NCBI RefSeq assembly: GCF_019059575.1
Contig: NW_024882029.1
Coordinates: 186,001 to 250,000, forward strand
Direction: 5' to 3'
DNA: 64,000 nt
Source: Amphibalanus amphitrite
Lineage: Eukaryota; Arthropoda; Thecostraca; Balanomorpha; Balanidae
The notes beneath the pieces are model-generated. The model saw only the letters and a program-made list of their open reading frames with translations. It did no database searches and was not told where the DNA came from. The translations under genes were made by a program, and so were the position numbers. Within the stretch, counting starts at the first letter, position 1. Each line of letters begins with the position of its first letter. Shown here piece after piece: positions 61,301 to 64,000 of this stretch.

Positions 61301-64000
61301 TTTACGAGGTGTGAAGTGGAATATTCAGGTTTTCAACGGCTTATTGGTTGTTAAGAGTGTCAATAATTGCTATGTTCAACACAGCGTTAAACACGTTTGA
61401 GCTTAATTCGATTCAATCAGACGGAGAGTGCATCATTTTATCGAATAGCATGTGTGGCATTCACATTTCACACTAAGAACACGGCCTCTAGATTGGTATG
61501 CAATTTTTCTGTTCCTCATATTGACATGTTCTGTCAACATTGATATTTCATACAATGCTGCAACCTGTGATGTCATATTGCTAGGCTTGCCTTTGCCTTT
61601 TAGCTTGGTTTTGGCAGTTAACTGTGCAATCTTCGGTGCAAGTAGGCATCTGTTCGATTTATATCGAGACAATTTTTAGCTTAATGATTGGGTGCAATAC
61701 TGGAAAGACAGGGTATGCATGAGCCATTTTTTATTTTGCATTTTGTTCGCGAGCATACAGATGTTTTGGATTGGGTCGCATAGATCGATCTATATGACAC
61801 TGCCTGTGGTTTTATTTTGCTGTAATCGTTTCTTAGCATGCTTATGACGTGGCGCTTCATATTTTATAACGTTTTATTATTTTTGCACTGTTTAATCGTA
61901 CATAACCTCCATAAGGTGTACCGGATGTGCTGCCTGCTTACCCTAAGGCTGTGAATGACGTATGGTTTCCTGGTCGCGGATATGTGGGCTATTGGTGTGG
62001 CAGATTCGCTGTGTTACCCTACGCCGTAGCAATTAGTAGCCTGCCGCGTGCGTGGGTCTCCGGTCTTAGCCTCTCTTATATTGAATTGGGTCGGAAGCAG
62101 GTGGTTCATGTATCGTGCTGCTGTAAACGAACGGGGATTCGCAACATTGCTGCTCCATATTGTCATGATTTATTCAGTCGGGAAACAAATAGATATTCAC
62201 ACCGAAAGGTCGCATTGTGTGTAACGGATAATCCAAATGGACTATGGTGCAGGGTTATTTACGGGACATCATTAACGTTACTCTCACGCTGTTTGTGGTT
62301 ACGAAACACCGACTGTTTTATCGTTTATGTTATGGTCTTCCCCGGCTTATAAATGGGTGAACGTCATGCAATCCCAACACCTAACCCAGAGTGACTGCCG
62401 TTCGCACGGAGAGGTGCATGAAAACTGCTGCCATCTTGAGAAAGGGACAAATCCCTAGCTACTGACTTTTCGCAACTGCTCATCTGACCCGACATGTATG
62501 AACGACTAAAAATGTGACTTGCCAAAAGTGGTAACAGAAAACTTTCGGTTAAAATTAACTGGCAAAAACATTTGCATTATGCCAATGCTGGACTTTGACT
62601 AATTCATCGTTGTCTTGCTTGTTTCTTGATAAACGGGCTATATCTAGACGGCTGCTTAACCACACTGGCCATCTCACGATGTTTTGTTTGCGAACAGTTA
62701 CGAGCAGGAATTCATGAACTGAAAAATAAAACAAAAACAAGAATGCTTTACAAGTTTAATCATTGTCAGTCACAGTCTTTCGAAACTACTTTTCAACATC
62801 AAGGCATGTAGAGTTTTATGACCGTGTAATATGTACCCACTAAAGCTTTCAACGACGTCGTGTGGCCCTTCTCTATAATTTGTAAACTTTTTACCGTTCT
62901 CTTCCAAACCGAGGATACATTGCCAGTCTCGAGTGGCTAAGATTGTACTTGGTTTGCCAATTGATTCTGTTTCTCCTCAATGGAATTGGCCTAAATAAAA
63001 AACGATATAAGGTGAATCGGTGATGACAAACCAGACTAACTGAGATAATGGGTCGTGATTTGTCATAGCATGTATTCGTCGGTCTGCCTTCTCTTTTAAG
63101 ATTTAAACTGCTCCCCCTGCTGAACGTCTCTTCCTGTCCTGCCCTTTCTACCTAACCCCACCTCCCACTAATGCCACCATGACTGTCCCTCCGGTCCACT
63201 GTCCGTCTCGTTCGGTCTGTGTTGCCTGCGCTCGGTGGCGGCACTAACACTCGACTGGGACCTGCAGAGACCGGAGTCGGCTGGCGGCGGCGGCGGCTGG
63301 GTGCCCGACCGGTGCGCCACCCTGCCGCGCGGCGGGCGGCCCACACCGGCCCCGCGCGCTTCCTCACTCTCCACACTGCACCAGCCGACGGCAGGCGTCA
63401 CCACGGTCCGTGTGAGCGTCCCCGATGACCGCGAGGAGGCAGACTCGGAGACGGAGCGGCTGGAGCGCGCCATCAGAGAGATGGCCATGGTGTCGGAGCG
63501 GCTCCGGGCCGGTCAGCTGTCTCCTGAGGATGAGCCGGGAGAGGAGAGCGACCCGCCGCCTCCTGCGCCGGCCAGTGCGCGCGCGGCACCGCGCCGACCG
63601 CCGGTGGCCGCTGTAAGACAGGAGCCGGAGTGTTCCCCGCCGACCAGCGGCAGCGTGCTGTCTCGGCGAGCGCTGTGGGAGACGCGCGCGGCGGCCGCCG
63701 CCGAGCCGGCCGGCCGGCTGGCGCTGAAACACACGCCGGATCTGGTGCTGGACCTGCCGGCGGAGTGGCACCGGCTGCAGCGCACCTCGAGCGGCTCGTC
63801 GGAGGAGGGCGCCGCCCCCGCCCCCGCCCCCGCTCCCGCCCCCGCCGCGGCCCCGTCCACTGCTGCCGAGACGTTCGCCCGTCAGGACCAGTGCACGGTT
63901 CGCCGCGGCGGCCGGCCGGTACCGGTGCGGCCCGGCCCCGTTGTGCGTCCCCTGCTGGGCGGAGCTGGCAGTGACGCGGCCGCTGCTCGGCCCGTGGTGG
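52313..64000 (+). CDS. srgap: SLIT-ROBO Rho GTPase-activating protein (srGAP), 3' end beyond window
   Basis: Twelve constitutive exons and one optional exon join in frame: 52313-52370, 53056-53138, 53339-53605, 54463-54684, 55017-55367, 55767-56042, 56375-56689, 56917-57088, 57505-57610, 57953-58257, (58664-58714), 58965-59145, 60528-60765 and 63268 to the edge, giving at least about 1,100 residues. Domain order is that of srGAPs (RhoGAP93B in flies, srgp-1 in worms): F-BAR (about residues 20-420), RhoGAP (about 480-690) and SH3 (about 722-775). The RhoGAP domain has the arginine finger in GIFRVSG (codon 56672-56674), VLKLYLRELREP and MMEPYNLAICFGPT. srGAPs bend membranes through the F-BAR domain and switch off Rac/Cdc42 downstream of Robo receptors. 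The tail is Pro/Ala/Arg-rich but keeps TPDLVLDLP, resembling the vertebrate C-terminus. The MSSEK start is inferred from exon phase. Confidence 0.93.
52371..53055. other. srGAP intron 1, nothing recognised
   Basis: Plain intron sequence. Short frames on both strands near 52900-53200 are shadows. Confidence 0.6.
53056..53138 (+). CDS. srgap: srGAP exon 2, F-BAR
   Basis: Acceptor TGTCGGCAG/ACCTG, donor GAGCTGCAG/GTACGC. Encodes LKQQLAEQLRCLDSRADTQA and VLLELQ, the first F-BAR helix. Confidence 0.9.
53339..53605 (+). CDS. srgap: srGAP exon 3, F-BAR
   Basis: Acceptor TTGTTGGACAG/GAGTTT, donor AGACGG/GTACGT, 89 codons. Begins EFYRRRADVEQDYSRGLDKL, the hallmark RRKAEIE-type helix of F-BAR proteins, and contains ATLADIYGTVLPQKLARL. 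Confidence 0.93.
53606..54462. other. srGAP intron with tRNA-like segment
   Basis: Holds the tRNA-like sequence at about 53764-53840. The rest is unremarkable; frames here have no domains. Confidence 0.5.
53764..53840 (+). repeat. tRNA-like segment, possible SINE head
   Basis: AGCTCTGTTGGTAGAGC folds as a tRNA D-arm and contains an A-box (TAGCTCTGTTGG, 53770-53781). A B-box-like GAGTTCGGGTTCC follows at 53814-53826. The anticodon arm is not regular, so a functional tRNA is unlikely. A related word, GGTGGTTCATGTATCG, recurs at about 62100 in a later srGAP intron, as expected for a degenerate SINE. Confidence 0.4.
54463..54684 (+). CDS. srgap: srGAP exon 4, F-BAR
   Basis: Acceptor TCATCGCCAG/TGCCGT, donor GTCAAG/GTGGGC, 74 codons. 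Contains EEILKLINELQESTKTYNTY and SAAEAKLQYVVNQKAKLE, matching the LLKVTNEL/YHAESISAESKL region of srGAPs. Confidence 0.93.
54685..55016. other. srGAP intron, nothing recognised
   Basis: Plain intron sequence. Confidence 0.6.
55017..55367 (+). CDS. srgap: srGAP exon 5, F-BAR
   Basis: Acceptor CACCACCCAG/CGGCGG, donor GATATT/GTGAGT, 117 codons. Contains ARNDFLLCLEAANATMQRFF, DLPDTLDCADAGVHATLGRA and FEFIPYKGD, matching ARNDYLLNLAATNA, DLIDCCDLGFHASL and FEFQPHMGD of vertebrate srGAPs. Confidence 0.95.
55368..55766. other. srGAP intron with short (TCA)n tract
   Basis: A short TCATCATCACCACCATCATC tract lies at about 55645-55675. Nothing else is recognised. Confidence 0.6.
55767..56042 (+). 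CDS. srgap: srGAP exon 6, end of F-BAR
   Basis: Acceptor TTTCCGCGGTCAG/ATGTCT, donor GTTACG/GTACGG, 92 codons. Coiled-coil-like (RSRYDALCGRIETLKTATAE), ending KQRGDQLETAQFYVT, which corresponds to the ANQQETEMFYFTKF region. It starts with an in-frame ATG, but the reading continues from the previous exon. Confidence 0.92.
56043..56374. other. srGAP intron, nothing recognised
   Basis: Starts with a G-run at 56060-56072; otherwise plain. Confidence 0.6.
56375..56689 (+). CDS. srgap: srGAP exon 7, linker and start of RhoGAP
   Basis: Acceptor TCCCCGCAG/AAGTTT, donor TCACAG/GTAGGA, 105 codons. After a basic Pro/Arg linker comes LFGGSLEEYVELSGQEIPLI and NLYGLHHQGIFRVSGSQ, which includes the catalytic arginine finger (GIFR). 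Confidence 0.95.
56917..57088 (+). CDS. srgap: srGAP exon 8, RhoGAP
   Basis: Acceptor GTTGTCTTCTAG/GTGGAG, donor GCAC/GTGAGT. Encodes VEINSFRDSFERGEDPLADV and NSAAGVLKLYLRELREPIFP, a conserved RhoGAP core. Confidence 0.95.
57089..57504. other. srGAP intron, nothing recognised
   Basis: Plain intron sequence. Confidence 0.6.
57505..57610 (+). CDS. srgap: srGAP exon 9, RhoGAP
   Basis: Acceptor CATGTTCCAG/AGCTGT, donor CAGCCA/GTAAGT. Encodes LSDPEERTARLREVISTLPH and QLVMRYLFAFLS, then two bases of the next codon (His). Confidence 0.93.
57611..57952. other. srGAP intron, nothing recognised
   Basis: Plain intron sequence. Confidence 0.6.
57953..58257 (+). CDS. srgap: srGAP exon 10, end of RhoGAP
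   Basis: Acceptor CCGCCCGCAG/TCTGTC, donor GAGGACG/GTGAGA. Encodes HLSEFSDENMMEPYNLAICF then GPTLLPIPES and GPVYEKYISRQ, followed by a Gly/Asp/Glu-rich linker. It ends with one base of a split codon. Confidence 0.95.
58258..58663. other. srGAP intron, T-rich before next acceptor
   Basis: Ends in a very long T-rich stretch (58600-58660) that precedes the optional exon. Confidence 0.6.
58664..58714 (+). CDS. srgap: Candidate 51-nt cassette exon of srGAP
   Basis: A 51-base segment after a strong acceptor (TTTTCTTTCAG/ATGTTG) and before a donor (TCGGAA/GTGAGT). Included, it encodes DVVLRATEKDLSMRIFGK. Skipped, the preceding G joins AG of the SH3 exon as Glu. Both readings stay in frame. It would add 17 residues just before the SH3 domain. 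Confidence 0.55.
58965..59145 (+). CDS. srgap: srGAP SH3 exon
   Basis: Acceptor CTCCCTCAG/AGTGTG, donor AATCAG/GTCAGT. Encodes LEAVAQYDFTARSVRELSFR, then SPDWWKGHFRGRDGLVPDKY, with the SH3 signatures ALYDF-like AQYDF, the WW pair and G-L-V-P-x-x-Y. Confidence 0.95.
59348..60366. mobile_element. MULE-like element with AGCGA-array ends, in srGAP intron
   Basis: Flanked by direct repeats of CCCAGTCCCC (within 59337-59347 and 60366-60376). Both ends, for about 150-200 bases, are degenerate arrays of AGCGANNGTCATTT-type units in inverted orientation (left AGCGAGCGTCATTTGAGCGA, right in reverse GAGCGAGCGTCATTTCAGCG). A minus-strand transposase relic lies inside. Target duplications of 9-10 bases are typical of Mutator-like elements. 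Confidence 0.75.
59672..59960 (-). pseudogene. MULE transposase C-terminal relic
   Basis: On the minus strand, one frame reads PRTNNKLEGW and a second, shifted by one base at a G-run, continues QSMFQGHHPNIWKFVGTL and then KQQKQYESLNERL. The order T-N-N-x-L-E-G-W ... H-P-N-I-W-K-F followed by a Lys/Tyr-rich tail is the familiar C-terminal end of Mutator-like (FLYWCH-associated) transposases. The frameshift and the lack of the catalytic region make it non-functional. Confidence 0.65.
60528..60765 (+). CDS. srgap: srGAP exon after SH3, low-complexity
   Basis: Acceptor TTCCATCGGCAG/GGACGA, donor CCCGAG/GTACCG. The first base completes Arg of the SH3 exon. Encodes DEERTSLLEPSPGHRVTVTV, a Ser/Thr-rich run and QQDRQQQLQQQERAAPPE. 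Reading through the donor would stop after VPPAPP. Confidence 0.85.
60766..63267. other. srGAP intron, 2.5 kb
   Basis: AT-rich intron without recognised genes. A degenerate relative of the tRNA-like segment lies at about 62040-62115. Short frames have no domains. Confidence 0.5.
63268..64000 (+). CDS. srgap: srGAP C-terminal exon (partial, runs off window)
   Basis: Acceptor GGGACCTGCAG/AGACCG in phase 0 after GAG. Open to the last base. Encodes a Gly/Pro-rich start, TTVRVSVPDDREEADSETER, LERAIREMAMVSERL (helical, like the EDIEKTMSTALHEL helix of vertebrate srGAPs) and KHTPDLVLDLPAEWHRLQ (like KQAPDVVLDTLEPL), then an Ala-Pro repeat near 63810-63850. The stop codon lies beyond the window. Confidence 0.88.

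Overview
The window is eukaryotic nuclear DNA from an invertebrate, most likely an arthropod and plausibly a crustacean. It has intron-split genes with GT-AG boundaries, GC-rich coding exons in AT-richer introns, long GA/CT microsatellites and a very dense load of non-autonomous DNA transposons. No prokaryotic, viral, CRISPR or rRNA feature was seen. The species cannot be fixed from the sequence alone.

Three protein-coding loci are supported. (1) Bases 1-1902 (+) hold the 3' part of a secreted-type protein made of about seven tandem 10-cysteine modules. It is open from the first base, so it continues left of the window. (2) Four minus-strand exons between 8606 and 19101 encode the core of a Kv-channel-interacting protein (KChIP, neuronal calcium sensor superfamily). 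Its 5' exon(s) and the exon for EF-hand 4 were not found. (3) Plus-strand exons from 52306 to the right edge encode a SLIT-ROBO Rho GTPase-activating protein (srGAP): F-BAR, RhoGAP, SH3 and a low-complexity tail, with the last exon running off the window. The three proteins have no evident shared pathway, although KChIPs and srGAPs are both typical of neurons in other animals.

The region between these exons (about 2-52 kb) is dominated by repeats. Nine elements (E0-E8) flanked by TTAA have piggyBac-like ends (CCC...GGG) with one short end and one long end carrying a second copy of the terminal motif. A G-run/C-run hairpin lies just inside each end, and the interior is packed with AGGTCA/TGACCT nuclear-receptor half-sites and often TGACGTCA (CRE). 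Two MITEs of a second TTAA family sit among them, and two TTAA sites are shared by adjacent elements. Three elements with 8-bp target duplications (hAT-like), two elements with MULE-like features (one with a transposase relic), a nested foldback cluster, a 340-bp near-perfect palindrome, minisatellites and GA/CT tracts fill most of the rest. A CTCF-type motif near 25.87 kb and an E-box/X-box/CRE cluster near 50.2 kb are the best regulatory candidates.

The most unusual content is the TTAA-element family. The ends differ strongly between elements but match within each element, and the nuclear-receptor half-site cargo recurs in an element of a different transposon superfamily.
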